Shown in pieces: positions 1 through 7,429 of a stretch of DNA of 14,901 bases; position 1 is the first letter of the stretch, and each line of letters starts with the position of its first letter. Made by a program: the position numbers and the translations under genes. Location: assembly GCA_035455185.1 (NCBI GenBank), contig DATIFQ010000113.1:1-14901 (forward strand), in the 5' to 3' direction. Origin of the DNA: JAEHDI01 sp035455185 (GTDB taxonomy: Bacteria; Acidobacteriota; Terriglobia; Bryobacterales; Bryobacteraceae). The notes beneath the pieces are model-generated. The model was not told the DNA's origin and did no database searches. It worked only from the letters and a program-made list of their open reading frames with translations.

Positions 1-294
1 GGGACCGTCGTCGAAGTCAAAGTCAACGGCAAGCCTGCCGGCATCATCGGCTGGCAGCCCTACGAGCTTGACGTCAGCCGCTTCGTCCGCGGCGGCGACA
101 ACACGGTCGAAGTGACCGTCATCGGCTCCCTCAAGAATCTGCTCGGCCCGCACCACGGCAAGATCAGCCGCGGTTTCGTTTCGCCGTGGCTCTTCCGCAA
201 TGCCCCCGAGCACATGCCGCCCGGCTCGGGCTACGACCTCGATTCCTATGGCCTCTTCGGCGACATCGAGTTGATCGAATATCGGCCGCGTTGA
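1..294 (+). CDS. C-terminal end of a probable glycoside hydrolase (partial, 5' end outside window)
   Basis: The frame is open from base 1 and stops at TGA 292-294, giving the last 97 residues of a longer protein. The text reads as a beta-sandwich/jelly-roll sugar-binding domain of the kind appended to large glycosidases (GH2/GH106-like). It has a V-x-V-N-G-K-P-x-G turn, then 'W-x-P-Y-E-L-D-V-S-R-F-V' and 'G-G-D-N-T-V-E-V-T-V-I-G-S-L-K-N-L-L-G', a pattern typical of the strand where such domains describe 'LkpGeNtieItV'. The catalytic part is not visible, so the enzyme class and substrate cannot be given. An internal ATG at 112 is not a plausible start because the domain clearly begins upstream. 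Only 7 bp separate it from the next gene, so the two are probably co-transcribed. Family assignment is by pattern recognition and is moderate. Confidence 0.6.
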   Translation, partial: GTVVEVKVNGKPAGIIGWQPYELDVSRFVRGGDNTVEVTVIGSLKNLLGPHHGKISRGFVSPWLFRNAPEHMPPGSGYDLDSYGLFGDIELIEYRPR

Positions 295-301
295 CGTCCA
301 G

Positions 302-1366
302 ATGCCCGGCTACGACGAGTCCGACATCAACCGGCTGCTCAAAACATTCCGCCACCAGGAGGCGGACCGCGTACCCCACCTCGAGTTCTGGGTCACCAGC
401 AAGCCCGTCTACGAGTACGTTCTCGGCTACCCGCTTCAATACGACGTCGTCGACGCGCGCGTCGGCGGCCAGTCCATCACGCCGGAAGATCATGTTCTCT
501 TCGCCCGGAAATTGGGCATGGACGCGGTCGCGTGCAATTTCTCCTGGCGCCCGAACAACGTCTTCCAGAAGGCCGCTGATGGCACTGAGCACTATACCGG
601 CGGCACGGTCAGAACCCGAGACGATTTTAGCCGCCTCGAACCGCCGCCCGCGCTCGACGATCAGTTGCGCTACCTGGAGCGGTACCTTCGCGCCGCGGAG
701 GGAACCGGCGTCGGCGTGTTCGCGAACTTCACTTCGTTCTTCGACAGCGCGCTGCTGGCCATCGGTGTCACTGATTCGATGTATCTGTTTCACGAGGACC
801 GCCCGTTCCTTGAGTCGCTGATGGACATCCTGCTCGATCACCAGGAGGGCGTCGTCCGCGCGGTCCTCGGCCGTTTCGCCGCCGACCTCGCCTTTGTGCT
901 CGTCAACGACGACATTGCTTACAACTCCGGCCTGCTCATCCGCCGGGACATGTTCCTCGAAATGTTCCCGCACCGCATGAAACGGCTGATCGCTCCCGTG
1001 AAAGAAAGAGGCAAACTCCTCGCCATGCACACCGACGGCCGGATGGAGAAGATCCTTCCGATCCTCAGCGACATCGGGTTCGACATTGTCCACCCGATCG
1101 AACCGGAAGTGAATGACATCTTCGAGCTCAAACAGCAGTGGGCCGGAAGACTTGCCTTCGTCGGCAACATCCCGACGCCTCTGTTGGCCTACGGGACGAA
1201 GGAGCGGATCGAGGAGACCGTGCGGGAGTATTGCCGCCGCCTCGGTCCGGGCGGCGGTTGGGTGCTCGGTTCCTCTACCAGCATCATGGACGGCATCCCG
1301 CCGGAGAACTTCGTCGCCATGACCCGGGCCGTCCACAAATACGGCCGCCTCGGAGCAGACTCATGA
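302..1366 (+). CDS. URO-D superfamily protein (uroporphyrinogen decarboxylase-like, probable methyltransferase relative, not HemE)
   Basis: 354 residues, full length for the URO-D/MtaA TIM-barrel family. Recognisable blocks are 'ADRVPHLEFW' (21-30), 'VNDDIAYNSGLLI' (201-213), the 'AMHTDGRMEKILPILSDIGFD' region (241-261), 'P-I-E-P' (265-268) and 'GGGWVLGSSTS' (317-327). The N-terminal R-Q-A-G-R substrate-binding motif of true heme-pathway HemE is absent. The H-x-C...C zinc site of MtaA/CmuA-type corrinoid methyltransferases is replaced by H243-T-D245-G and G-S-S-T-S, so zinc-thiolate chemistry of that kind is unlikely. The protein has no signal peptide and should be cytoplasmic. The ATG at 302 has no clear Shine-Dalgarno sequence but lies 7 bp after the previous stop, compatible with re-initiation. 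The next gene starts inside its stop codon (ATGA). Context links it to carbohydrate breakdown; the substrate is unknown. Confidence 0.85.
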   Translation: MPGYDESDINRLLKTFRHQEADRVPHLEFWVTSKPVYEYVLGYPLQYDVVDARVGGQSITPEDHVLFARKLGMDAVACNFSWRPNNVFQKAADGTEHYTGGTVRTRDDFSRLEPPPALDDQLRYLERYLRAAEGTGVGVFANFTSFFDSALLAIGVTDSMYLFHEDRPFLESLMDILLDHQEGVVRAVLGRFAADLAFVLVNDDIAYNSGLLIRRDMFLEMFPHRMKRLIAPVKERGKLLAMHTDGRMEKILPILSDIGFDIVHPIEPEVNDIFELKQQWAGRLAFVGNIPTPLLAYGTKERIEETVREYCRRLGPGGGWVLGSSTSIMDGIPPENFVAMTRAVHKYGRLGADS

Positions 1367-2454
1367 CCCGGCGTGACTTTTGCGCACTGCTTCCTTTCGC
1401 TGGCGCCGCTGCGCCAGCGCGCATCAAAGCCTTCTGCGTGGACTTCAACTGGCGCCGGCCGCGCAACCCCGGCTGGCACAACGACTTTGCCAGGCCCGGC
1501 CATTGGGCGGACGCTTCCCCGGCCGAGCATGTCGCCTGGTACGAGGCCCTCGGCGCAAACGTCATCCAGACCTTCTGCGTCTCCTGCAATGGCTACGCTT
1601 GGTACAAGAATGGCTTCGTTCCGCAGCAGCCCGGTCTGAAGCACGACTTCCTGCCTGAGATGGTCGAACTGGGCCACCGAAAAGGCATGTTGGTCCTCGG
1701 TTACTTCTGTGCCGGGGCAAACACGAAGTGGGGGCAGGATCATCCGGAGCTAAGCTACGGCTCGCCCTCCACGCTTCACATTCCGTTCACGGACGAATAC
1801 CTCGACTACCTATGCCGCTCGATCACCGACGCGGTTCGGCGCACCAAAATCGACGGCTACATGCTGGACTGGGTCTGGCCGCCCGACGATAAGCTCCGAG
1901 AAAAAGGCTGGTCGGACTGCGAGCGGAAGCTGTACGAGAAACTAACCGGAAAAACGTTCCCCGTGGGCGGCCGTCCCGGCGCCGCCGAGAAGCTCGCGTA
2001 TGAGCGCGCGGCCATCGAACGCTGCTGGGCCCGCGTACGCGAAGCCACGAAAAAAGCGAGCCCGGACTGCATCATCTGGCTGACGTGCAACAATCTGACC
2101 GACTCCCGCGTCATCGACACCCGGATGCTACGCGAGGCGGATTGGGTCCTGAACGAGGCGCCGAACGCGGAGTACTATGCCCGCGCACGAAAAATGGTCG
2201 GCCCGCAAACGCGCCTGATCCAGTGCTTGGTCGGTTGGCCGGGCCACGACGCCCGCGCCTATCTGTTCGACCGGTCGCGCGGGGACAACGACCTTTACGG
2301 CTTCGCGGAACCCGGCGATAATTCACTCCCGCGTCCTGTCTCCGAGTACTTGTCGAAGCCTGTCTCGGCCTTCACCGGCACGGACCCGAAAGCCGCAAAC
2401 GACCGCAACATCGCGGCCCTCGCGCGCTTCTATCGCGGCCTGCCGGTCGACTAA
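1363..2454 (+). CDS. Tat-exported TIM-barrel protein resembling hypothetical glycosyl hydrolase family 6 (GHL6-like)
   Basis: 363 residues from ATG 1363. The open frame extends upstream to 1138, but the start at 1363 is favoured by GGAG at 1352-1355 with a 7-base spacer, by the ATGA overlap with the preceding stop, and by a signal sequence beginning M-T-R-R-D-F and running through an Ala-rich stretch to about residue 19. T-R-R-x-F is a twin-arginine export motif common in Solibacter-type proteins. The body looks like a TIM barrel: 'ALGANVIQTFCVSCNGYAWY' (62-81), 'HDFLPEMVELGHRKGMLVLGYF' region (94-115), 'KIDGYMLDWVWPP' (162-174) and 'WVLNEAP' (261-267). This order resembles the GHL6 group of uncharacterised glycosidase-like proteins. 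D169 and E265 sit at strand ends and are candidate catalytic acids, but this is inference. The stop overlaps by 4 bp the stop of the convergent alkaline phosphatase. Substrate unknown. Confidence 0.75.
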   Translation: MTRRDFCALLPFAGAAAPARIKAFCVDFNWRRPRNPGWHNDFARPGHWADASPAEHVAWYEALGANVIQTFCVSCNGYAWYKNGFVPQQPGLKHDFLPEMVELGHRKGMLVLGYFCAGANTKWGQDHPELSYGSPSTLHIPFTDEYLDYLCRSITDAVRRTKIDGYMLDWVWPPDDKLREKGWSDCERKLYEKLTGKTFPVGGRPGAAEKLAYERAAIERCWARVREATKKASPDCIIWLTCNNLTDSRVIDTRMLREADWVLNEAPNAEYYARARKMVGPQTRLIQCLVGWPGHDARAYLFDRSRGDNDLYGFAEPGDNSLPRPVSEYLSKPVSAFTGTDPKAANDRNIAALARFYRGLPVD

Positions 2455-3533
2455 CGGCGCGCGTCAGCCTTCCAGCCGTAGGCGGCCATCATGATTTCGA
2501 AGATGCGCGTGTTCGGAAGGAATCCGTGCACCAGTTCGGAGCCGGGACCTTGCGCCGCCACGACGACCTCTTCGCCGTCGTGGTGGCCTTCGAGTTTCAT
2601 GTGGGGGATGATGTCCTCGCCCTTCTTTACGCCGCCCGGCAGACGCAGATCGTAGGAGTGATCCGACGTGCTGATGATGAGGGTGTCCGTGCCCTTCATC
2701 TTCTCCGCGGTGTGCCGCACGAGCCTGTCGGCTGCGACCATGGCCTCGACGCTTTTCCGCGCGTCGCCGAGGTGAACGTCACACTCGACCATGAGGAAAA
2801 AGCCCTTGCGGTTCCGCGAAAGGCGGTTGATCGCAAGGTCGACTGCCTCCGTGACGTCGAACTTGTCTTTGAAAACTCCGGCGAGTTTCGGAGCGGCGGT
2901 GTCGGCACTCTTGATCGCGTCCGGCGTTTCGAGCAGCGTGTAGCCGGCTTTCCGGAGCGCCGCCCAGAGATCTACTCCCAGGGCTTGTGTGCCCCTCGCC
3001 AGACCGTCCCGGCCGCGGCCGATCACGATTTCCGGACCATCGCCGAATCGGGGTTTTGTAAGTTGGAGAAAAATCTCGCCCATTTTCCCGCGATCGTTGT
3101 GATGGGCGTAGCACACCGCCGGGGTAGCGTCCCCGATCTCGACGTCCGTCATCACGCCGGTCGAGAGACCGCGCTCCTCGGCGTATTCGAGGATGGTCTT
3201 GAGGGGCGTTCCGTCCTTGACCCCGCGAACGGCGTCAGGCCCTTGTGAAATCACGCCGTTGTGTGTCTTCACGCCGGTGACGATGGCGGTCATGCCGTTG
3301 GCGGAATCGGTGACCCAGTTCGAAGCGCTGGAGGTGTCCGAGAGTCCGATGTGCAACATGTTCTGGATGTAGAGCGCCTGGGGGCGGCCGTAGCCGTGAA
3401 TGCTCGCGGCGCTGACCGTCGCCAGGCCGCCGCCGTCGGTCAGGAACAGAATCACGTTTTTCGCCTTCGGACCGGCGGCAAGCAGCGCTCCAGAGAGCAA
3501 AAAGAGTGCAAAAAGTAGTCGTTTCATACTCAA
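2451..3533 (-). CDS. Secreted alkaline phosphatase (PhoA family)
   Basis: A phosphomonoesterase expected outside the cytoplasm. A short Sec signal (K-R-L-L-F-A-L-F-L-L then A-L-L-A-A-G) precedes the domain. Numbered from the ATG at 3527, visible family landmarks are metal ligand D31 in 'NVILFLTDGGG', nucleophile S75 in 'WVTDSANGMTA', the 'GDATPAVCYAHHNDR' block (132-146, the region of E. coli R166), E248 in 'FFLMVECDVH', D289-H290 in 'STSDHSYD' and H315/H316 in 'GHHDGEEV'. About 360 residues is on the short side for the family. The stretch after E248 lacks the E. coli D-x3-H spacing of the zinc-1 ligands, so this may be a variant subfamily. Two starts are possible. TTG at 3533 has AAAAGGA six bases upstream and is chosen here; ATG at 3527 would lose only two residues. 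It is divergent from the oxidoreductase gene at 3617. Confidence 0.88.
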   Translation of the reverse strand: MSMKRLLFALFLLSGALLAAGPKAKNVILFLTDGGGLATVSAASIHGYGRPQALYIQNMLHIGLSDTSSASNWVTDSANGMTAIVTGVKTHNGVISQGPDAVRGVKDGTPLKTILEYAEERGLSTGVMTDVEIGDATPAVCYAHHNDRGKMGEIFLQLTKPRFGDGPEIVIGRGRDGLARGTQALGVDLWAALRKAGYTLLETPDAIKSADTAAPKLAGVFKDKFDVTEAVDLAINRLSRNRKGFFLMVECDVHLGDARKSVEAMVAADRLVRHTAEKMKGTDTLIISTSDHSYDLRLPGGVKKGEDIIPHMKLEGHHDGEEVVVAAQGPGSELVHGFLPNTRIFEIMMAAYGWKADARR

Positions 3534-3558
3534 AATGTGTCCTTTTGCGACAAAGAGT

Positions 3559-3596
3559 GATTCTATCTGAACGTCGGAGTCGTCCGTGATAGAATC
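3559..3596. promoter_or_regulatory. Divergent promoter/operator: perfect 9-bp inverted repeat with mirrored -10-like boxes
   Basis: In the 83-bp space between the divergent phosphatase and oxidoreductase genes, GATTCTATC (3559-3567) and GATAGAATC (3588-3596) form a perfect inverted repeat with a 20-bp spacer. Each arm carries TAGAAT (5 of 6 matches to a sigma-70 -10 box). On the plus strand it is at 3590-3595, 21 bp before ATG 3617. On the minus strand it is at 3565-3560, 26 bp before TTG 3533. A weak -35 candidate CTGAAC lies at 3567-3572 for the plus gene; no good -35 is seen for the minus gene. The repeat could be paired promoters, a regulator site, or both; the sequence alone cannot separate these. 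Confidence 0.5.
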
Positions 3597-3616
3597 GCCC
3601 GCGAGGACTCATTCCC

Positions 3617-4891
3617 ATGAACAGCCGCAGAACTTTTGTATTGAGCGCCGGTGGGGCGGTGGCCCGCATGGCGGCGGGCAAAGCGCAGGCGAACGACCGG
3701 ATCCGCATCGCCGTGATCGGCGTCAACGGTCGCGGCCGCGATCACATCGAAGGGTTCGAGCCGTTGCCGGACGCCGAGGTGGCGATGCTCTGCGACCCGG
3801 ACCGCAACGTGCTGTTTGAGCGCGCTGAGCAATTCGAAAAGAAATACGGCCGGAAGGTTGCGACCGAGACTGACTTGCGGCGGGTCTACGAAAACAAGGA
3901 GATCGATGCGGTCAGCATCGCCACGCCGAACCACTGGCACGCCCTGGCGGCGATCTGGGCGTGCCAGGCGGGCAAGGACGTCTACGTCGAAAAGCCCGGC
4001 ACACACAACGTTCGGGAAGGACGCAAACTCATCGAGGCGGCGCACAAGTACAACCGGATCGTACAGCACGGCGTGCAGTTGCGCAGCTCGGAGGCGTTGC
4101 AGGAGGCAGTCGGGCATCTGCGGAAGGGCACGATCGGAAACGTCTACATGGCGCGGGGGCTGGTGTTCCGGTGGAGGCCGTCGATCGGGAAGAAACCCAA
4201 CGAGCAACCTCCGGAGTACCTGGACTACAACCTGTGGCTGGGGCCGGCCGAGGAGCGGCCGTTCTCGCGGCGGCTGGTGCATTACAACTGGCACTGGCAC
4301 TGGGATTTCGGCAACGGCGACGTCGGCAACCAGGGCATCCACGAGACCGACATGTGCATGTGGGGCCTGGGCGTTCAGAAGCTGCCGAGCAAGATCACGG
4401 CGATGGGCGGTAAGTTCCTCTTCGACGACGACAAGGAAACGCCGGAGACGCTGAGCTCGACGTACCTGTTTGGCGACGAGAAGAAGATGATCGAGTTCGA
4501 AGTGCGCCCGTGGTGCACAAACCTCGAGGACGGCGCGGGTGTGGGCAACCTTTTTTACGGCTCCGAGGGTTACATGGTGGTGAAGGGCTACAACGAGTAC
4601 GCGATCTACCTCGGCGAGAGGCGGGAGCGCGGGCCGGCGCGGAAGGCGGGCGGCGATCACTACGCGAACTTCCTGAAGGCGGTGCGGAGCCGGAAGACGT
4701 CGGACCAGAACGGGCCGGTGGAAACCGTACACCTGGCGTCCGCGCTGGCGCACCTTGGCAACATCTCGTACCGGCTGGGCCGGCAGTTGACGTTCGACCC
4801 CGCGGCGGAGAAATTCGTGGGCGACCAGCAGGCCAACGCGATGCTGACGCGCAACTACCGCGCTCCGTTCGTAGTGCCGGAGAAGGTATAG
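3617..4891 (+). CDS. Tat-exported Gfo/Idh/MocA-family oxidoreductase
   Basis: 424 residues. The N-terminus M-N-S-R-R-T-F-V-L-S with an Ala/Gly-rich stretch to about residue 25 is a twin-arginine signal, so the enzyme is probably exported with its nucleotide bound. The Rossmann fold begins 'RIRIAVIGVNGRGRDH' (28-43, G-x-x-G-x-G), with D60 in 'AMLCDPD' at the end of the second strand, 'SIATPNHWHA' (100-109) and the family signature E125-K-P127 in 'VYVEKPGTHN'. The C-terminal alpha/beta domain holds 'WDFGNGDVGNQGIHETDM' (229-246), where H242 and D245 are likely substrate-site residues. Length is normal for the secreted subgroup common in Acidobacteria and Planctomycetes. Such proteins act on sugars or derivatives, and some relatives are NAD-dependent glycosidases (GH109), so 'dehydrogenase' should not be assumed. 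A GAGGA at 3602-3606 precedes the ATG by 10 bases. Its stop lies 20 bp from that of the convergent ADOP gene. Confidence 0.9.
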   Translation: MNSRRTFVLSAGGAVARMAAGKAQANDRIRIAVIGVNGRGRDHIEGFEPLPDAEVAMLCDPDRNVLFERAEQFEKKYGRKVATETDLRRVYENKEIDAVSIATPNHWHALAAIWACQAGKDVYVEKPGTHNVREGRKLIEAAHKYNRIVQHGVQLRSSEALQEAVGHLRKGTIGNVYMARGLVFRWRPSIGKKPNEQPPEYLDYNLWLGPAEERPFSRRLVHYNWHWHWDFGNGDVGNQGIHETDMCMWGLGVQKLPSKITAMGGKFLFDDDKETPETLSSTYLFGDEKKMIEFEVRPWCTNLEDGAGVGNLFYGSEGYMVVKGYNEYAIYLGERRERGPARKAGGDHYANFLKAVRSRKTSDQNGPVETVHLASALAHLGNISYRLGRQLTFDPAAEKFVGDQQANAMLTRNYRAPFVVPEKV

Positions 4892-4911
4892 AGTCCCAGC
4901 CTGAGCGCGAG

Positions 4912-7344
4912 TTATTCCTGGCGCAGGGCCTCCATGGGATCGACACGGGCGGCGCGGCGGGAGGGGATCCAGGCAGCTAGCAGAGTGACCCCCATCAAGA
5001 CGGCCAGCGCGCCGGTGAACGTCCAGGGGTCGGCCGCGGACACGCGGTAGAGCATGCCCTGAAGCAGCCGGGTGGCGAAGATTGATCCGATCACGCCCGC
5101 CACGGCGCCGGCTGCCGCCCAGCGTACGGTGCGTTTCAGCACATCCCGCGTGATGGCCGCGGGCGCGGCGCCGAGCGCCATGCGGACCCCAATCTCCCGG
5201 GTTCGCTGCGCCACAAGAAATGAGACCACGCCGTAAAGACCTACCGCCGCCAGCAGCAGCCCCATAGCGGCGAAGATCCCCAACAGAAGGGCGTTGAAGC
5301 GGGGCCGCTCCGCCAGTTTCCCGACGCGCTGCTCCATGGTCCGGATGTTCACCGGCAAGGTGGGATCGATCGACGCGATCTTCGCCCGTACCGATTCCGC
5401 GAAGGTCTCCGGGTCGAGAGCACCACGGATGATCGCAACCGCTCCAGGCCGCACGTTGATGGGCGAGCGCTTTCGCACCATGTAGAACTCAGGGTCGTCC
5501 CTCTCAATCAGTCCGGCGTTCTTCACGTTGCCGGCCAGGCCGATCACGCTCAGCCACGGACCTCGCCGGCCCGGCTGGATCTGCTTGAGCAGCGGGTCTT
5601 CGCCGGGGAACATCCGCCGAGCCAGCGTGTCACTAAGGATGACCACATTGCGGTTCGGGTCGCGATCCTCGTCCTGAAAGCCCCGGCCGCGCAGGATCGG
5701 GATTCCGAGGGCGGCGAAATAGCGCGGTGAGACCGTCCGCGACGCGACGCTGCCGCCGGTTCCTTCCGCGATGCGCGGCCGTCCGTACACGTCAATCGCG
5801 GCGTAGAGCATCGTTCCCATGCCGTTGCCCTCCGGTGGCAGCGAGTCGCTGAGAGCGACCTCCGCCACCCCTGGGATCCGGCGAAGTCGTTCTTCGAGTT
5901 CCTCAAAGAAGGCCAGCCGCCGCGCGGGTTCCGCATACGATTTCCGGCCGAGCGTGACCTCGGCCGTCAGCACACTGTCCGTCCGCATTCCGAGCGGCTG
6001 ATTCTGGAGGTTCCAAAGGCTGCGCAGTAGCAGGCCGGCGCCCGTAAGCAGGACCATCGACACACAGATCTGCATTCCAACCAGGCCCTGACGGAGCAGC
6101 CGGTGACTCGGCCCGAGCGTTCGCCAGCCCGTGAGGAACTCCACGCTGGGGTTTTGAAGCGCTGGAGCCAACCCGAACAGGGCGCCGGAGAGCAGCGACA
6201 CGGCTAGCGTGAACAGCAGCACTCTCCCATCCACATCGGCCTGATTCAACCTTGGAATGCCGTCGGGGGCGACTGCCACGAACAACTGCAACAGCAGAGA
6301 GGCAAGCACACAGCCCGCGGCGCCTCCCGCCACTCCAAGGAGTACACTCTCGGTGAGCGCCTGCCGCACGAGCCGGCCGCGGCCGGCCCCGAGGGCCGCG
6401 CGAACGGCCAGTTCCCGCCGGCGCGCAGCCGCGCGCGCGAGCAGCAGGTTGGCCACGTTGGAACAGGCGATGAGGAGCACCGCCAGCACCGAGGCCAGCA
6501 AGATCCACGAGGCCCGCCGCGAATCCTGGATCTGGCGGTCTCGAAGCGGCCGCAGCCGCAGCTTTACTTCCTTGCGAAACCCCGGGGAGACGGATTCCAG
6601 GGATTTCTCCAGCAGCGGCTGCAGCGCCGCGATAGCCTGCGGCACAGTCACGCCGGGTCTCAAGCGCCCGACGGTGAAGAGCAGTGTCGCAGTCCGGCGT
6701 GTGCGCTGTTCCACTTCGTTGAGCGCCAGAGGCACGAGGAGATCGGCGGTGGCCAGGGAGGGCAACTCGAACCCCGGGGGCAGGACGCCCACCACCGCCG
6801 TCGGCTGCCCGTCCAGGGGGACCGGTCTGCCTATCGCGCCCGGATCGCCTGCGAACCGGCTCTGCCAGAGCCGGTGAGAAATGATCGCGGCCCTCGGCGC
6901 GTTCGGACGATCCTCGGCGGCAGTGAAATTGCGGCCCCGGATAGGCTCGACACCGAGGGCCGGCAGCAGGGAGGCATCGACGTAGGCGCATCGGAGGCGC
7001 ACTGGGTTCGTGTCGTTGAGGTCGCAATCGCTCACGCCGGACCAGGCGCCGAGCGATTCAAATGGCGTCTGTGATGTGCGCCAGTCGAGGTAGTCGTACG
7101 CCAGCATGAACTCCTGGGGAACGATCGGGGCGACCATGCCGAAGGAGACGAGGCGCTCCGCCGCGGGATAGGGGAGGCTCCGGAAGAGGACGCGGTCCAC
7201 GACGCTGAAGACGGCAGTCCCGGCGCCGACGCCGACGGCCACCGCGAAAACCGCGGCGAGGGTGAACATGGGCGCGCGGAAGAAGCCGCGCAGGGCGTAG
7301 CAGACGTCCTGCGCGAGGATCTCGAGGTGCTGTCTGACGGACAT
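4912..7344 (-). CDS. ADOP-family ABC permease (acidobacterial duplicated orphan permease, MacB/FtsX type)
   Basis: 810 residues from ATG 7344. The open frame reaches back to 7521, but GGGAGGAGG seven bases before 7344 and the conserved ADOP N-terminus ('LAQDVCYALRGFFRAP', 10-25) fix the start. Layout: one membrane segment (about 27-50), a periplasmic MacB-like core (about 55-275), an FtsX-type permease block with three membrane segments (about 279-400, including 'IACSNVANLLLARAAARRREL'), a second membrane segment (about 422-442), a second periplasmic core (450-680) and a second FtsX block (about 684-795). It ends in the family tail V-D-P-M-E-A-L-R-Q-E. This duplicated 1+3+1+3 arrangement is that of TIGR03434. 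No ATPase or periplasmic adaptor gene is adjacent, so substrate and energy source are unknown. It follows the glycine-zipper gene by 85 bp on the same strand and may share its transcript. Confidence 0.95.
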   Translation of the reverse strand: MSVRQHLEILAQDVCYALRGFFRAPMFTLAAVFAVAVGVGAGTAVFSVVDRVLFRSLPYPAAERLVSFGMVAPIVPQEFMLAYDYLDWRTSQTPFESLGAWSGVSDCDLNDTNPVRLRCAYVDASLLPALGVEPIRGRNFTAAEDRPNAPRAAIISHRLWQSRFAGDPGAIGRPVPLDGQPTAVVGVLPPGFELPSLATADLLVPLALNEVEQRTRRTATLLFTVGRLRPGVTVPQAIAALQPLLEKSLESVSPGFRKEVKLRLRPLRDRQIQDSRRASWILLASVLAVLLIACSNVANLLLARAAARRRELAVRAALGAGRGRLVRQALTESVLLGVAGGAAGCVLASLLLQLFVAVAPDGIPRLNQADVDGRVLLFTLAVSLLSGALFGLAPALQNPSVEFLTGWRTLGPSHRLLRQGLVGMQICVSMVLLTGAGLLLRSLWNLQNQPLGMRTDSVLTAEVTLGRKSYAEPARRLAFFEELEERLRRIPGVAEVALSDSLPPEGNGMGTMLYAAIDVYGRPRIAEGTGGSVASRTVSPRYFAALGIPILRGRGFQDEDRDPNRNVVILSDTLARRMFPGEDPLLKQIQPGRRGPWLSVIGLAGNVKNAGLIERDDPEFYMVRKRSPINVRPGAVAIIRGALDPETFAESVRAKIASIDPTLPVNIRTMEQRVGKLAERPRFNALLLGIFAAMGLLLAAVGLYGVVSFLVAQRTREIGVRMALGAAPAAITRDVLKRTVRWAAAGAVAGVIGSIFATRLLQGMLYRVSAADPWTFTGALAVLMGVTLLAAWIPSRRAARVDPMEALRQE

Positions 7345-7429
7345 GCGGAGGCCTCCTCCCGAGGCTCTACCGCGTTTAGAAACCGCGGCAAGTCGGAAGT
7401 TCCCGAAACCCGATGTGCGTGCAGAAGAT

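Noticed and set aside
164..1336. Long minus-strand open frame (390 codons) opposite the URO-D gene
   Set aside because: Arg/Val/Glu/Asp-rich low-information text antisense to a clear gene; typical of GC-rich DNA read on the opposite strand.
302..1366. Assignment as HemE (heme biosynthesis)
   Set aside because: The N-terminal R-Q-A-G-R type substrate motif is missing and the context is carbohydrate genes, not porphyrin genes.
3563..4753. 396-codon minus-strand open frame opposite the oxidoreductase gene
   Set aside because: Antisense shadow of a well-recognised Gfo/Idh/MocA gene; composition is Arg/Val/Leu-rich with no domain pattern.
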